A stretch of DNA of 64,000 nucleotides from Tetrahymena elliotti 4EA (taxonomy: Eukaryota; Ciliophora; Oligohymenophorea; Hymenostomatida; Tetrahymenidae). Of the stretch, positions 12,801 to 24,881 are shown in pieces (position 1 is the stretch's first letter; the number at the start of each line of letters is the position of its first letter). The notes under the pieces are model-generated. The model was not told the origin of the DNA, did no database searches, and saw only the letters and a list, made by a program, of their open reading frames with translations. The position numbers were made by a program, and so were the translations under genes. The stretch is taken from NCBI GenBank assembly GCA_000231825.2, contig JH720361.1, positions 136,531 through 200,530 of the forward strand. Reading direction: 5' to 3'.

Positions 12801-13510
12801 TTGAGAGACTTTAAATAATTAAAATCTATTTTAATTTTTGGAAAATTAAGAGATTTAATTAGATTAAAAAAGATAAATAAAACATTAATAGAATAAACAA
12901 TTCAAATTTAAATTAATCAGGTTCGATTAGAAAAAAAATTTTGTTACTAAGCCATTCAAACTATTTTAGATAAAATAGCCAATTAATTTTTAAACATTTG
13001 ATGGAATTAATGAGCAAAATTTAAATTGAGATGAAAAAATTAATAAATAAATAGATGAACAGTAAATTAATTAATTAATTGTTAATTTCATAATATCTAT
13101 TAAACACCATTTTAATTTTGCATCAGAGGATAGCTTGGTTCTAGTTTTAAAATGTTTGTAGAGAATTAAAAAGATTATTATTGTTTTGTTTATTTTGGTT
13201 TGTTTGAATTAGATGCTAGCTTGATTAAATATTTCAGAAAATATAGTTTTGATGCACCGATTAGAATTAGATTGATTTTAATATATTTTTTGATGATTTT
13301 TAATAACTTGATAATAATAATAAATCTAAATATATTCTTCTTCTTTTTCAATATAATTTTTTTGATTAGACTAAGATCATCTATCTGTATTAATTTTTAA
13401 AGACATCAAAAGAAAAAACAATTTCACTTAAAAATAGATTAACAACTAAAAATAATAATAACTCTCCAACTCAATTCAATTTTATACAATATAGTAAGCC
13501 ATAAAAACCA
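12801..13510. other. divergent intergenic region
   Basis: AT-rich spacer between two divergently transcribed genes. No supported coding segment was found; frames open with the standard code here have no protein-like composition. Confidence 0.45.
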
Positions 13511-15382
13511 ATGTCATTAGTTTTTAGAAAGAAATCTCACAAAAATACTGGTCTTTTTAAGACTGAAAAAGAGACTGAATGGCTAGTTTTAGTGAATAAT
13601 AAATCATATTACTCTATCTAATTTGTTTATAGTGATATAAATAATCAAAAGCTTCTTAAACTAAATGAATTAACTCTATTAAAAGCAACCATGTAAATAA
13701 ATCATTTTATTAAACAGCTTCTAGCTTCTGAATTGGAAATAAATTTTAATTTTAATTATTTTATAGAAAGAAGGAGAACTTAGACCATTCTTTTTAAATT
13801 GAAAACATTGAATTTACAATTAGATACAACAAAAATTAAAAACAATTTTAACTTTTAGCTTATGGAAACGATGTTGAACAATACTCAGAAGAAAATATAT
13901 AAAAGCTATCCTTTCAAAAATCTGCTTCTCATAATTTTAGTGTAGGAAACTAGTACTAATAGCCTCCTATGCAAAACCAATACAATTCACAATAAGTTGT
14001 TCGCTCTTAAAGCTATAGCCAACCCTCAAGCTAATAATAAGCATTTGTTTAAAGTTAATAAACATAATAGTAATAATAATAATAATAATAAGGAATGCCC
14101 TAAAAATAGGTGCTTCCTCCTGAAAAATAAATAGAAGTAACAGAAAATTTAGTCTAGATGTTCGATGTATACAATTAATTTAATTAGAAATGTTTTAAAT
14201 TATGTTTTCTCTTTTGATTCATACATGATAAAATATTTATCATAAGAAGAAATATCAAGCAATAATTTACTTTGATTACTTTCTTCTGAGAAATGATAAT
14301 TTTTTTTCTAAATTAAATGCTAGAAAGCTAATAATGATAACATTTCATTGTTTTTTTATTATTTTAAAAAGGACGTCATTGACAGCTGTAAATTAAATTA
14401 AGATGTTATAGATTCTGAAGACTTAAGAGAATTAAAAAAGTCTATTCTCATTTACTAGAAATCTTTAACTTTATGCCTAAAGTATGTTTTTAATCTTAAA
14501 AATAAAATGATCAATATATTAATTTGCCTTTTGTTTAATCATAGCATGAATGTCAGTGAATCTTTGATGGACCAACTACTAAAAATCATAGAAAGAACTA
14601 ATAATGTAAATAGTTAATATATCTTTATCCAATAATTTAAAAATATTTAATTAATAAGTCTATAAGATACTATGAAAAGATTCTCACCAGAGAAATAAAT
14701 ATAGACAACGTTGAATTAGGAGCAACTCGTCTTCAGTATAATGTAAATAAAATGTTTATTAATGAAATCAAAATATTTAAATTTCATTTAAAAATATTAA
14801 AAGAAATAAAACAATATCAACTTGCCATCAGCTAAATAGCCCCCAATTAAGTAAAATAATAATAACAATAATGGTAATGATAATTTACTGTTATAACATT
14901 TCTCTGATAGTAGTAATTCTGAAGATGACCATCCTGCTCCTTAGTAAGTTAACCATAATTATCCTCAATAGCCTTAGAGTTAAGTGCTTTTTTATTAGAA
15001 TAAATAAATGCCAAAATAACCTTCTGAATTAGAACCCTAATCTAATTTATAATCATCTTATTAATAGCCTAATAAAGTCTTGATTCCTAGTCTTCCTCCT
15101 TAATAAATGAAATAATACCCCTAAGTCAAATTAAATGAATAATTCTCTCCTTAGCCTCTCAATAATAGTGGTTAAATAAATTAAAATAACAGCTAAAATA
15201 AAAACTAAAGTCTTGATGATGATAATATGTGCATTATTTGCATGAATGAAGAAAGCACCTTCACATTAATACCTTGTGGACATAAAAAATACTGTGGAAC
15301 TTGTGCTGAAGAAATGGTTAAATAAAAGTAATGTGCATTTTGCAGGAAACCTTGTTAATAATCCTTAAGAATATTTGATTGA
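13511..15382 (+). CDS. GAT-like helical domain plus C-terminal RING finger protein
   Basis: Six exons (13511-13692, 13767-14166, 14372-14481, 14545-14605, 14659-14742, 14840-15382) give 459 residues and TGA, all phases consistent. After a beta-rich N-terminus and a Gln-rich stretch (with a run of TAA codons near 14070) comes a three-helix region, LVQMFDDVIDSCKL then LMDQLLKIIERTNNSIRYYE. It resembles the GAT domain of TOM1/GGA adaptors, where LLxxNDELNxxLxRYE is typical. A Pro/Gln/Asn-rich linker leads to a C3HC4 RING at the C-terminus: CIICMNEE, then CGHKKYCGTCAEE and CAFCRKPC. The RING predicts E3 ubiquitin ligase activity and the GAT would bind ubiquitin or GTPases on endosomes; both roles are inference. 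It is transcribed away from the unknown helical gene. RING assignment is secure, GAT moderate. Confidence 0.8.
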
Positions 15383-15892
15383 GTCTAGAAAAAAGTAAAA
15401 ATATAGGATTTTCTTAAACATCCATGAAAAAAAACTTTATAAAATTTTAATTAATAAATAAGTATATAAATATATCAAACAATATCTTCTTTGTCATTGC
15501 TGAATTTAATAAATTAAAAATTTGATTCTTACTATTTTACAAAAAATACATATCTATCTCTACTTTCAATGCATTTATCTGTTCAGATTTTTGTTTAATC
15601 AAATCTTCCTTTCTCTTTTTTTATTACTGAAGAAAAATATTTCATTTAATTTCAGAAACAATAATCTATCAATAGAATGATTTTGATTATTTGAAATCTT
15701 ATTATTAATTAAGATAAATTAAGTATGTTTTTTTGAATAGAAGATATTTTATAAAATAAATAAATTAACAATTTCAGCTCATGCATCAAAAAAAAAGCTT
15801 TTATAAAACTTTAGTTAATAGACATAAAAATATCTCTCCAGCAAGACCTTCTTTTTAATTGTTTAAATTAAATTCTATTCATTAAAATAAAA
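15383..15892. other. intergenic spacer
   Basis: AT-rich spacer between two plus-strand genes; no supported feature. Confidence 0.45.
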
Positions 15893-16403
15893 ATGACTAT
15901 TTGGTTCTTATTAAAATTTGTTTTCATTTTCCTAATAATGTAATTAATAATTTTAAATATTGAATTTTAGAATCAATTTATCTATTAAAATGTTCGTTTA
16001 AAGAATGTTATCTCTTCTTTGATAGTTGAAGATAAAATTTTCATATTACTTGGAATTCAATTCATATATTTTATGTGTAAATAGAAGGAAAACTTAAATG
16101 ATTCTATAGAATAAGTAGCAAGATTTAGTGAGAAGGCTTTATCTGTTTTAGGAGTAGATGTACTTGGAACTTAGAATATACAAAAAAAATAATTAAAATT
16201 TTAGTTTGATTAAATTCATATTTTCAAAGTAAATAACTGAAAATAATTTTTTAAGAAATTCTTTATGCATGCAGCTTATTATTCTAAAATTAGCAAGTAA
16301 AAATATGTCTGAAATGATAGAAATTTTTTTAACATTAAAATTGGTAAGTAGAAAAATTTTGAACCTCTTATTGAAAAATAAAATAGATTTAATAAAAGAA
16401 TGA
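15893..16403 (+). CDS. small protein with hydrophobic N-terminus, unknown function
   Basis: Two exons (15893-16228 and 16275-16403) joined by a 46-nt GT..AG intron yield 154 residues. The N-terminus (MTIWFLLKFVFIFLIMQ) looks like a signal peptide or anchor, and a second hydrophobic stretch (IFILLGIQFIYFMC) may cross the membrane. A charged middle (ENLNDSIEQVARFSEKAL) and a helical tail (LASKNMSEMIEIFL) follow. No family is recognised. Support is the phase-consistent intron, the ciliate reading frame with several Gln codons TAA/TAG, and protein-like composition; the small size leaves room for doubt. It converges with NIP7. Confidence 0.45.
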
Positions 16404-16786
16404 TATTAGCAAGAGCTAAACCTTTAAAATGATAGCATTTGATTAATTACTAAATAAAATATTTATATATGTTACATATTTAAGTAGATATTAATTTTAT
16501 TCATTTGTCTTTGATATTATAAATAAATACCTTTCAAATTTATATCCTTCGTTATTTTATAGCAAACAAAAATAGTTTAGTTCTATTTTATTGAAATGTA
16601 TCTTGCAAATTTCATTTATTTTGGCTAATTAACTTGCCAGCTTTGCTTTGATTTATTTGATTACTTTAATATTTTTGTTTGATGCTTTCTAAAATTATAT
16701 TATGTTTTTAATTGGCTGAAAAATTAATTTTTTAATGTATATAAAAGTATTTATTCAATCTATTTTTATAAATTTAAGCTGCTGCT
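16404..16786. other. short convergent spacer
   Basis: About 380 bases of AT-rich DNA between two converging 3' ends; nothing recognisable. Confidence 0.4.
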
Positions 16787-17581
16787 TCACTATTTATTTT
16801 GTTAAGCTGCAGATCTTTCTTCATCTTCATTACGTAAATATTCACCAATATCACTTTAATTGAAGGCAATAACACCAGTGGGATCCATATCTTTAGCTTA
16901 AAGGGTACTCTTAGCAGCAATACCAAAACCAAGAGGCATATCGTTCATAGAGAAAATAACAATACCAGCATATTAAACTATATTTTCAGTCATTCTTCCA
17001 ACATGAGCCTTAATAACGTGATTACCATAACAATAAGCTTGCTCACCTTAAGGTTTGAGCCAGATTTTATTTTTGGCGAACTTAGCTAAATAATCTAAAC
17101 AAGTGATGCTTAGTCTGAATTTTCCACCTTGAGTAAACTTACCAAAGCAAGTACCAGCACTTTTTTTATTAAAACAAACATTTTAATAAATAATATTGAA
17201 CATAAGGTTATAAAAATATTAAATATATTTGAATTTTGTCAAAGTAGAATTAGATATTGAAGAGAAATTTGCAAGCTTTTTTTCTAAAAATCTAAAAATA
17301 ATTTTGCTAATTAATGGAAAGAGCTATTCATCAGTTAGTAAAATGAGTATGAACTAAATTAAAATGAAATTATGAAAAATTAATTACTGCATCAATTATT
17401 CTCTGCCAATATTTTGAGCTTATTTCAAAATTGTTTCACTCATGTAGTAAACACGATCTTTAACAAGACGGAAAACATGAGGTTCGTCAGTTCTATCGAT
17501 TAAGAATTTAATATTTGGACCAATGTATTCGGAAAGCTTAGTGAAAAAGACTTTAGTTTCTTCGTCAGTTAAAATTCTCAT
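16787..17581 (-). CDS. NIP7: 60S ribosome biogenesis protein NIP7
   Basis: Two exons (17581-17388 and 17159-16787) encode 188 residues, close to the usual 180. The N-terminal domain opens [13 protein letters not shown] and includes [11 protein letters not shown] and DRVYYMSE. The C-terminal PUA domain carries [31 protein letters not shown] and [12 protein letters not shown], all hallmark NIP7 stretches. The protein binds RNA and assists pre-rRNA processing and 60S subunit assembly in the nucleolus. The phase-2 intron falls just before the conserved GTCFGKF strand. Codon use (many C-ending codons) suggests good expression. The tail (DEERSAAQQNKQ) is slightly longer than in animals. The tRNA-Lys gene lies about 400 bases upstream on the other strand. 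Confidence 0.95.
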
Positions 17582-17978
17582 TTGCTTGCTAAAATTTTAG
17601 TAAGTTAATTCAATTTTTTGTAAATATTTAGTTTATGCGTGTGTGAGCCAATCTATGTTTGACAATAAATTTACTTGTTTTTTGATTGAAAAAATATATT
17701 AGAAGCCTTGTATTTTTATTAAGTATTATATGTTTGGATTTAATTAGATTAATTTTGACTCTTGTTTTTAAATTTCTTTTTCTCGTTAGAAGATTTAATA
17801 GCAATTTGATCAATAATCATTAATAAGATATAAAAACTAGAAATTTACAAATTATTTATAAATGTAATTACAATAAACACTTTTAATTAATTAATCATAT
17901 CCTTTCATTATTCTATTTAATTTACTCTAATTCTGTTCTCTTTTTCAATTCTAAAATCTATATCACTATTTCAAAAAT

Positions 17979-18051
17979 ACCCGTCTAGCTCAGTCGGTAG
18001 AGCGCCAGCCTTTTAAGCTGGTGGTCGAGGGTTCGAGCCCCTCGGTGGGTG
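17979..18051 (+). tRNA. tRNA-Lys (anticodon UUU)
   Basis: A 73-nt cloverleaf with no intron. The acceptor stem pairs 17979-17985 with 18044-18050 and the discriminator is G18051. The D arm contains AGCTCAGTCGGTAGAGC. The anticodon stem 18005-18009 pairs with 18017-18021 around loop CTTTTAA, with anticodon TTT at 18012-18014. The T arm is GAGGG-TTCGAGC-CCCTC. Internal A and B boxes are intact (GTTCGAGCC for the B box). CCA is not encoded, as expected for a eukaryote. Confidence 0.97.
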
Positions 18052-18052
18052 A

Positions 18053-18059
18053 TTTTTTT
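18053..18059 (+). terminator. RNA polymerase III T-run terminator
   Basis: A run of seven T residues two bases after the tRNA-Lys discriminator base, the usual Pol III stop signal. Confidence 0.85.
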
Positions 18060-18697
18060 ATATTCGAAAAAAAGAAAAAATCTAATAAGCTCTGCATTTT
18101 TTTTCTAATAAAAATTAATCAAAAGAATTAAATTAAAAGTTTTCTTTCATATTCATTAATTGAGTTTTTATTTTAAATTTTTCATTTTTACTTTTTTATT
18201 TCTACTTCCAAAAAATTTTAAAAAAACTTTATCATAGTTTTTCTCTGAAAAAATTCCATTTTGTTTACCTTATTACCTGCTCATTTTATTTTTAAATATC
18301 TAAAATTCATCTCCAAATTAGAATTTTTCACATTTAAATTTCCGTAAATTATTTAAGACTTAAACTTAGACCTCTAATGAGGGATTATACAATAAATATA
18401 TATTTCAAAAATGTATTTACTTTAATCTAGCAGATAAACCAGATTAAATATTTTTGAATTTTAATTAAATTGAAAAAATAAAACATTTTTTAGTGTTTGA
18501 AAAGTAATTTAATTTAAAATTGTCAGCAGAATTTGATTTAGTTTAAATTTATAGATAAAATAATTCTTTAAAACCCTTAATTTCCTTTGAATTATTGGTT
18601 TTGCTAATATTTGAGAGATATTTATTATCTATTTTGGAGGACCTTATTGCAGATTTTCTAACAGAAATACGATAAAAAAGTTTGATTCGATTTTTAG
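18060..18697. other. AT-rich spacer
   Basis: No gene or repeat is supported between the tRNA terminator and the first coding-like segment at 18698. Confidence 0.4.
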
Positions 18698-18865
18698 ATG
18701 AGTAAATCAAACTTTAAGTGGAGTAGAGAAATAGCTCTATATTTAGAATATAAATTGTGAAAGACTAGTTTAGAAGGGATTGAGAATAAATATATAGTAG
18801 GTAGAATAGAAGAAGCTTGTAAAATGAATAACCTTATAAATGAATTTACAGAAAAGTTATTTTGA
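18698..18865 (+). pseudogene. coding-like segment interrupted by an in-frame TGA
   Basis: From ATG 18698 the frame reads MSKSNFKWSREIALYLEYKL, meets TGA at 18758, then continues with equally protein-like sequence (KTSLEGIENKYIVGRIEEAC, NNLINEFTEKLF) to a second TGA at 18863. A short intron that would remove the first TGA (45 nt from GTGAAA) shifts to a less convincing frame. It lies just upstream of the kinase exons in the same orientation, so it may be that gene's original 5' end carrying a nonsense change, or an independent relic. Low certainty. Confidence 0.3.
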
Positions 18866-18989
18866 AAAAATATATTATAAATGATAATACGTAATATGAT
18901 GATTTAGTGCAAAAGCTTAAAGTTTTCTTTTTATTTTTAATATTAAAAATTAAAGAAAAAGAAAAAATAAAGTAAAGAATATCGTATTA

Positions 18990-21473
18990 ATTAATCTTTT
19001 AGATTTTTTACTGCAAGAAATAAATAAGTCATATTAATTTCTTTTAAGAAGCATTTAGAGTAGGAGACAATTAAGATTCCAGATAGAAATTAAAATAAAG
19101 TAATAATCCAGTCTGATGGATATTTAGCCAAGAGACGAGGAATAAGCTGTTCAGAAATCTTCACTGTAGGATATACCAAGCAAATAATAATTATCTAACG
19201 GAGAATTGGCAAAATCTGACTCAAAGGAACCCGTAAATCCTCCTTAGTTTTGACAAATTATTTCTTGTATTTATTATTTGAAAATCAGAAAAAAAAGCAA
19301 ATTTCATTAACTAGAAAAGCAAACTGAATTCATGCTGTAAAATGTAAAAAATAGGAAAGTAAATGTGGGGAAAATAAACCAGAAGGCAGACAACAACTTG
19401 AATAATAAAATAACAAGGAAGAAATTTCTAAAAATGGATCTTAAACTAAAAATTTCAGTATAGTATCTCTGTCTGAAATATAGTTAGAAGATAGATTATT
19501 TAATATCACAGAAATATATAATGTTGCTTTAAGCCCAACCAGTATATCAATAGCTTATGATGCATATTTAAAAAGGGTACTATTGAATTTCTCTTTATCT
19601 CGTTTAAACATCTTGTTGTGGCAATTCAAGAACTTCTAATAATTTTTTCAGTTTTTCTAAGTTTATTTCTTAGGCAAAAAGTAGCATACTTAAGCTTTAT
19701 AATAAAGTATACTATAATAAACAATGAAAATTTTAAAAATCAAATAATTTTTTTGTTATAAAGACAAATAAGTAAGCTAATGAAACTATAATGAATAATT
19801 TATCACAACAAATATCCATTTTATTAAATTGATTTTAATTGAGTAATTTTATTTAGCATATCACAATATATTTTATCTATATCAAATTAGAATGTCATTA
19901 TAAAGAAAATATTCAAAGATAAATTAGATAAGCTGTAAACCAAGCAAGCTGTTTTAGAGTGTCAATAAACATGTTCTTTTGAACATTTCAATATTGTTAA
20001 AGGATACGATTATTATGAAAAAGATAATGAATTTATACTTCTCATGGAATTAGTTAATGATGCAGATTACTTTTAAGAAAAAGTTGAAAATGTAAATTGC
20101 TTCAAATCATCTACCCATCATATATTAGAATTTTTTAATTTACAAAAAAATTAAGTGCCACACACCTATTAAAAATGAACTCAAATTGAAAAGTTATGTG
20201 ACTGATATACTTAATGGATTAATTTATCTTCATGATTAAGGTAAATGAAATCATTTTTATTTTTTAAATTATCCTTATAGGTATAAAATCTTTAGCTAGG
20301 TGCAAAAAAAAAAATCAAGAACTTCAAGCAATTAAAACGGAAAATTTATTCAAATACACTAAAATCTTTATTTAAAAAAAAATTATAAAAAATTGAATGT
20401 TAATGTATCTAAAGGAAAAAAAAAAAAAATTTTAAAGCTAAAATAAAAAATAAGGGATAAGGATTACTGAATTTTGTAGCAAATACAAAATGGTTAGAGA
20501 TATTGCAAAATTTTATTTAATTTTAGGAGTAACTTAAGGTTTATTTCATTGAATAAATTAGCAGAATTAATCAATTTATTTATTTAAATAAATTAGCAAA
20601 AATAGAATCAATTTAAGCTAAGTAGCAAAATCAAATCATGAAAAAATAAGATGAGAAATTTAAATTGGGAGATTAAAAATTGATATTATTAGAAGCAAAA
20701 TTATTCATTTATTATTAATACAAAAGATGGAAGGAAATATAATAATAATATTTAATGTGATAAATTTAATGAAGAAATCTAACTTTTTTTATTAAATAAA
20801 GGGTTTATACATTGTGATCTTAAATTAGCAAACATTTTTTGTGAGAAACATGAAAGTGATGATGATGGAGTTTAAATAAGAAGAGTAATATTAATTTAAA
20901 TGAGACAGGAGGGTTAAATTTTAATGATTATTTATTTAGGTAAAAATAGGTGATTTAGGTTTGATTTAGAAAATTGATGCTGAGAAAAAAACAGCTTATT
21001 TAGAAGAAACATGTGGTACTTTTGGATTTAAAGCTCCTGAAGCTAAAAAGGGTGCACATATTACATAGCAAGTAAATTAAAATGAGATTAAAATAAATTT
21101 AAAAAAATTTAATGAATAGTCTGATATGTGGAGTTTAGGAATTATATTATATTTTATGACAGTAGCATATATGCCTCATCATATGAAAGGATATAAATAT
21201 GGATAAGGCCCAGTCCCGTTTAGAGAATTTGACTGGAAAAAAAGATCTCCAGAATTAAGAGATTTTGTTTAAAAAATGCTATCTTTAGATCCTACTTAAA
21301 GGCCTACAGCTCGAGAGGCTCTATAGCATCCTTTCCTTAGTATATGTTCTATGTAAAGTTAATGGTTTCTCCTTTCTTAATTAAATTTAATTTTAAAAAT
21401 AAAACATTAAAAAGAATTATTCTAAATCCTCTTTCTTTGTTAAATCAGGATTTAGAGTGTCAATTAATATTGA
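18990..21473 (+). CDS. divergent protein kinase (5' end unresolved)
   Basis: Supported exons: about 18990-19232, 19355-19576, 19891-20091, 20156-20240, 20802-20884, 20940-21071 and 21120-21473; phases agree. A Gln/Ser-rich leader precedes the kinase domain. The lysine strand is NVIIKKIF, hinge FILLMELVN, catalytic loop HCDLKLANIF, magnesium loop GDLGL (DFG replaced by DLG), then APEA, SDMWSLG and RPTAREALQHPF. The Gly-rich loop is not recognisable: ALSPTSISIAYD stands where GxGxxG is expected. Catalytic Lys, Asp and Asp are kept, so activity is possible; the Cys in place of Arg before the catalytic Asp marks a non-RD kinase. The substrate is unknown. The intron at 20241-20801 is large. Residues after HPFL are low-complexity. 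The start codon was not located; the segment at 18698 may belong here. Confidence 0.75.
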
Positions 21474-22094
21474 TTTAATATCGTGAAATAAATTAAATAT
21501 TTTTTATAAAAAGTGAGTGACTGAATGAATCAATGAATGAATGATTTTTAAGAATAAATTTTAAAACAATTTTTCAAATAGCTGGGCATTTTTATTAAAA
21601 GTATCAAATAAATAGCTTTAATATTTTGTTTGGCTGCTTTACTAAAATAAAGTAAAAAATTATAGTAATGGAAAATCTTGAATTTCTTGCATATTAATAA
21701 TGATTTATAGCTTTTGGATCTTCTACTAATTAAATTAAACATATCATCAAATGCTTGCTTGCTTCCTAAAGGTTAGAATAGTATTTATTTAGTGATACAA
21801 ATATAAATATAAATACTTAGCAAAGATATGAAATAATGATCAAACTAAACATAAATTCTTAATATATTTTAATAAAATATATCTAATATTTTAGATACTT
21901 AATACAATAATAATCAAAAAACAACATAAAAATAAAAAAATAACAATAATAATAACCATAGTATATAATTTTTGAATATAAAACAACTATTATTAAAACC
22001 CTTAATTAATTATTATTCTAGCTATAACAGGAGGCTAAATTTATTATTCCTCTCATTTATACTCATTGTCTTTCTAATTTAAAAATTAATAGCT

Positions 22095-22600
22095 TCTCAA
22101 AAAGGTTTAAAAACCTCTTATTCATAAATTAATTAATACAATAAATTTCATTCTATTTATAGAATCAATCCATCCAACAAACTCTAAAAAAAATATCTAT
22201 TCTTTGTTTCAATATTTAACATTAATTTAATACACTTCTAAAAAAAATTTTCAAATAATTAATTAGTAATAAAAGTAATTACCTTAATTCTTAAAAAGTC
22301 CAATTTTATTCTTTCTTATTCTTTTATTGCTCTTAAAAAGGTTTAAAAACTTCCTATTCACAAATTACAAATTAAAATTTCCTTCTATTAACATCCGATC
22401 AATCTAACAAACTCTACATATTTATCTTTAATCTTTGTTTAAATATTTTACTTTTATTTGTTAATAAATAAAATAAATTTCCTTCTTATCACCAATCCAC
22501 CCAAAAACTCTATGTAAATTTTCTTTATTAACATCTGTTTAAATATTTAATTTTAATACCCATTTCCAAAAATAAATTTTCAAATGATGATAAAATTATC
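22095..22600. repeat. degenerate direct repeats, about 240-bp spacing
   Basis: The motif AAAAAGGTTTAAAAAC begins near 22099 and again near 22335. Each is followed by a related stretch containing a TTTC..TTCTAT word, ATCAATC(C/T), AACAAACTCTA and a CTTTGTTTnAATATTTnA word. A third, 5'-truncated copy starts near 22478 (TTTCCTTCTTATCACCAATC, AAAAACTCTATG, TCTGTTTAAATATTTAAT). Copies are diverged and non-coding in all frames. Confidence 0.6.
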
Positions 22601-22787
22601 TCTTAGTTTTTCCAAAAATCCCATTTTTTATTTCTTATTTCAAGTCAGTTCTCTTCTTTAAGCATTATTTTATTCGTTTTTTTTGCTTAGTTTTAAATTT
22701 TAAGATATTTTTATTCATATATTTTAATTAAAAAATAATTTAAGAAGAAAAAAAAGAATAAAGAGAGCAGAAAAAGCTTCATCATTT

Positions 22788-23062
22788 TTCAAAATTACCC
22801 TTACCTTCATTTTAATTTTTCTATTGATAATAAATTATTTATTTGAAAATTTAATCCATTAAATAAGAGGTAAATTTAAGATATTAAATGTAAATGAATA
22901 AAAAGAATAATTTAATCTTTTTAAGAATCTTATTTTGTTAAAATTAAGAATATCAGCTTCATCTTTTTAGAACATCACTTTGATTGCAATTTTAATAATT
23001 GATTGTAATTTTTTATATGTCTGAAAGTTTAATCCATTAAATTGAGAGAAATGTTTTTCTTT
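22788..23062. repeat. short diverged direct repeat pair
   Basis: AGCTTCATCATTTTTCAAAA near 22775 is echoed by CAGCTTCATCTTTTTAGAAC near 22952. Downstream, AAATTTAATCCATTAAATAA is echoed by AAGTTTAATCCATTAAATTG. The spacing is about 175 bases. Non-coding. Confidence 0.45.
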
Positions 23063-23420
23063 TATAACCAATTGTAATTTGAAATTTATTATGAAAATTT
23101 AGACAGAAATGAAAATTGTCTTTGTTAAAAATACAACCTGAGGTATAAAACCTACAAATTAAGAAAATTATGGTTGATATTTTAGGATTTATTGCGAACA
23201 AAATAAGATTTAAAAAAATGTAATTTCACAAATTAGAAATGATTTAGTTTATATTGGTATCAGAGTAATTTGATAAGGAAAGCTTTATCGTTTATATCCA
23301 TATGATATAATAAAAGTTAGTATATTATCATTGCTGTAAAAAGTATATATTAAAAAAACTTTAATCATTTATCACAAATCACTAAATATAATTGAATTGA
23401 ATAAACAATTAATTAATAAA

Positions 23421-24881
23421 ATGGAGTTTGAAGAGTTTACTTTATCTGAAAAGCAAGAAAAACTGGAAAATATTAGCACTCCTTCTAATCCTTATTTGAA
23501 AGAGGAATCGAGTATAACAAGCAATTATTATTTAAATGATAGTAACTTGTATCTAAATCAAAATAAAGAAGAAGATGATGATGACGAAGAAGAAGAAGAT
23601 GATAATAATAGTAATTATTAAAAAGGAGATAATTCACCAAAGAAAAGGCTTATTGCTAAGGCTATTGTTAAAAATAAAAGTAAAAGATTAATGACAGGGT
23701 AAACATAATTTAATATAGTGTCTTGTATTGGTTCTTCAATTGAAGATAACCCAGATAATTTTATATTGTTTGGTGAAATATTCTGCTACTTTAAGTCGTT
23801 TCTTAAATACTGCAGAATAGGAGAATCAATAGCTCCTGAATACTGCTATCTTTCTGATTTTAGACCATGCATTCGCACAGAAATAAAGGACTAAATGATA
23901 TATGCTTTACTAGACTGCAACGATATGAAATAATAGGTTGAAGAAATAAAAAACAAATAAATAATTACAAATAATTTCAGAAAAATAGATTACATTTGTC
24001 ATAAACTCAAATCGATATCAGATAATAAAGCTTATATTTTCACTAATCATCTAGAAAACTATAAAACGTTGATTCAATAATATGCGGATATGTTAGAAAA
24101 AGTTCATATTGCTTTTAATTATGATATAGATGCTATTTAAGAATAGCTTAATATAAATTTTGAAGAAAGTATGAAAAAGGCTAATTAGATTTTAGATAGA
24201 ATTTAATTAGAAAATCCTAATATCATTCTATAATTCTTTATAAAGAAATTAGATGCATTCTCATTAACAAGTAAAACTAATATGACAGGAGGAAATAGCA
24301 ATTTCATTGAATTGATTAGTGGAAACAGTAATCCAAATTTTATTTCTTACTATTTCACTAAATTTGGAACACCAGAAGTTTTAGACTGGAAAGGAATAGT
24401 TGAAATTACTATGGCTCAATTCACAGGTAACTAGTGTTTTGAATTCGATTTATAAACTATTGATGGCTATTCCATCCCTGCAAAAGCTTAATATAATTTC
24501 ATTCTATTAAATTCTTGTGAAATAATTCCTGGATTCTCTATCTCAGATGTTTTGGAGGTTTATTCCTACGAAGTTAATCCTCAAATCTTAAAATGTCTTA
24601 AAACAAAAAGATCTCTCACAGTATAGAAGAACACAAGAGAAGATATTTCTTATACAATTAAATCAGAGATATTCCTATAAAAATTTTACCCTGAAGCATC
24701 TTAAAAAGCAAGTTAAAATGATTAAAACAACAACAACTTATACACCAAAAAAGCAGGTTAAAATGTAAAAATTTCAGGTTTTGATACTTTTTAATAAATG
24801 TATGATCCAAATTTGCTGCAGTAAGAAATCCAATCTGAACTATTTAGAATAAATCGCCAAATAAATCCTAAACAATATTGA
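23421..24881 (+). CDS. acidic N-terminus protein of unknown function
   Basis: A single uninterrupted frame of 486 codons plus TGA. The ATG at 23421 was chosen as the first true ATG. The first 70 residues are acidic with a pure Asp/Glu run. A basic patch (SPKKRLIAKAIVKNKSKRL) could be a nuclear localisation signal. The folded-looking part contains LFGEIFCYFKSFLKYCRIG, long helices (IDAIQEQLNINFEESMKKA) and a beta-rich C-terminal portion (FGTPEVLDWKGIVEITMAQF, IPGFSISDVLEVYSYE) that could be PAS-like. No family is recognised. A nuclear regulatory role is a guess from the acidic/basic layout. The gene stands alone between long gene-free stretches. Confidence 0.8.

Larger units (their letters stand above)
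21474..23420. other. gene-free region with degenerate repeats
   Basis: Nearly 2 kb without a supported gene. Its middle contains degenerate direct repeats listed separately. The right end should hold the promoter of the following acidic-protein gene. Confidence 0.5.

Noticed and set aside
14047..14090. TAA-rich run as a simple microsatellite
   Set aside because: It lies in frame within the GAT-RING coding sequence and encodes poly-glutamine.
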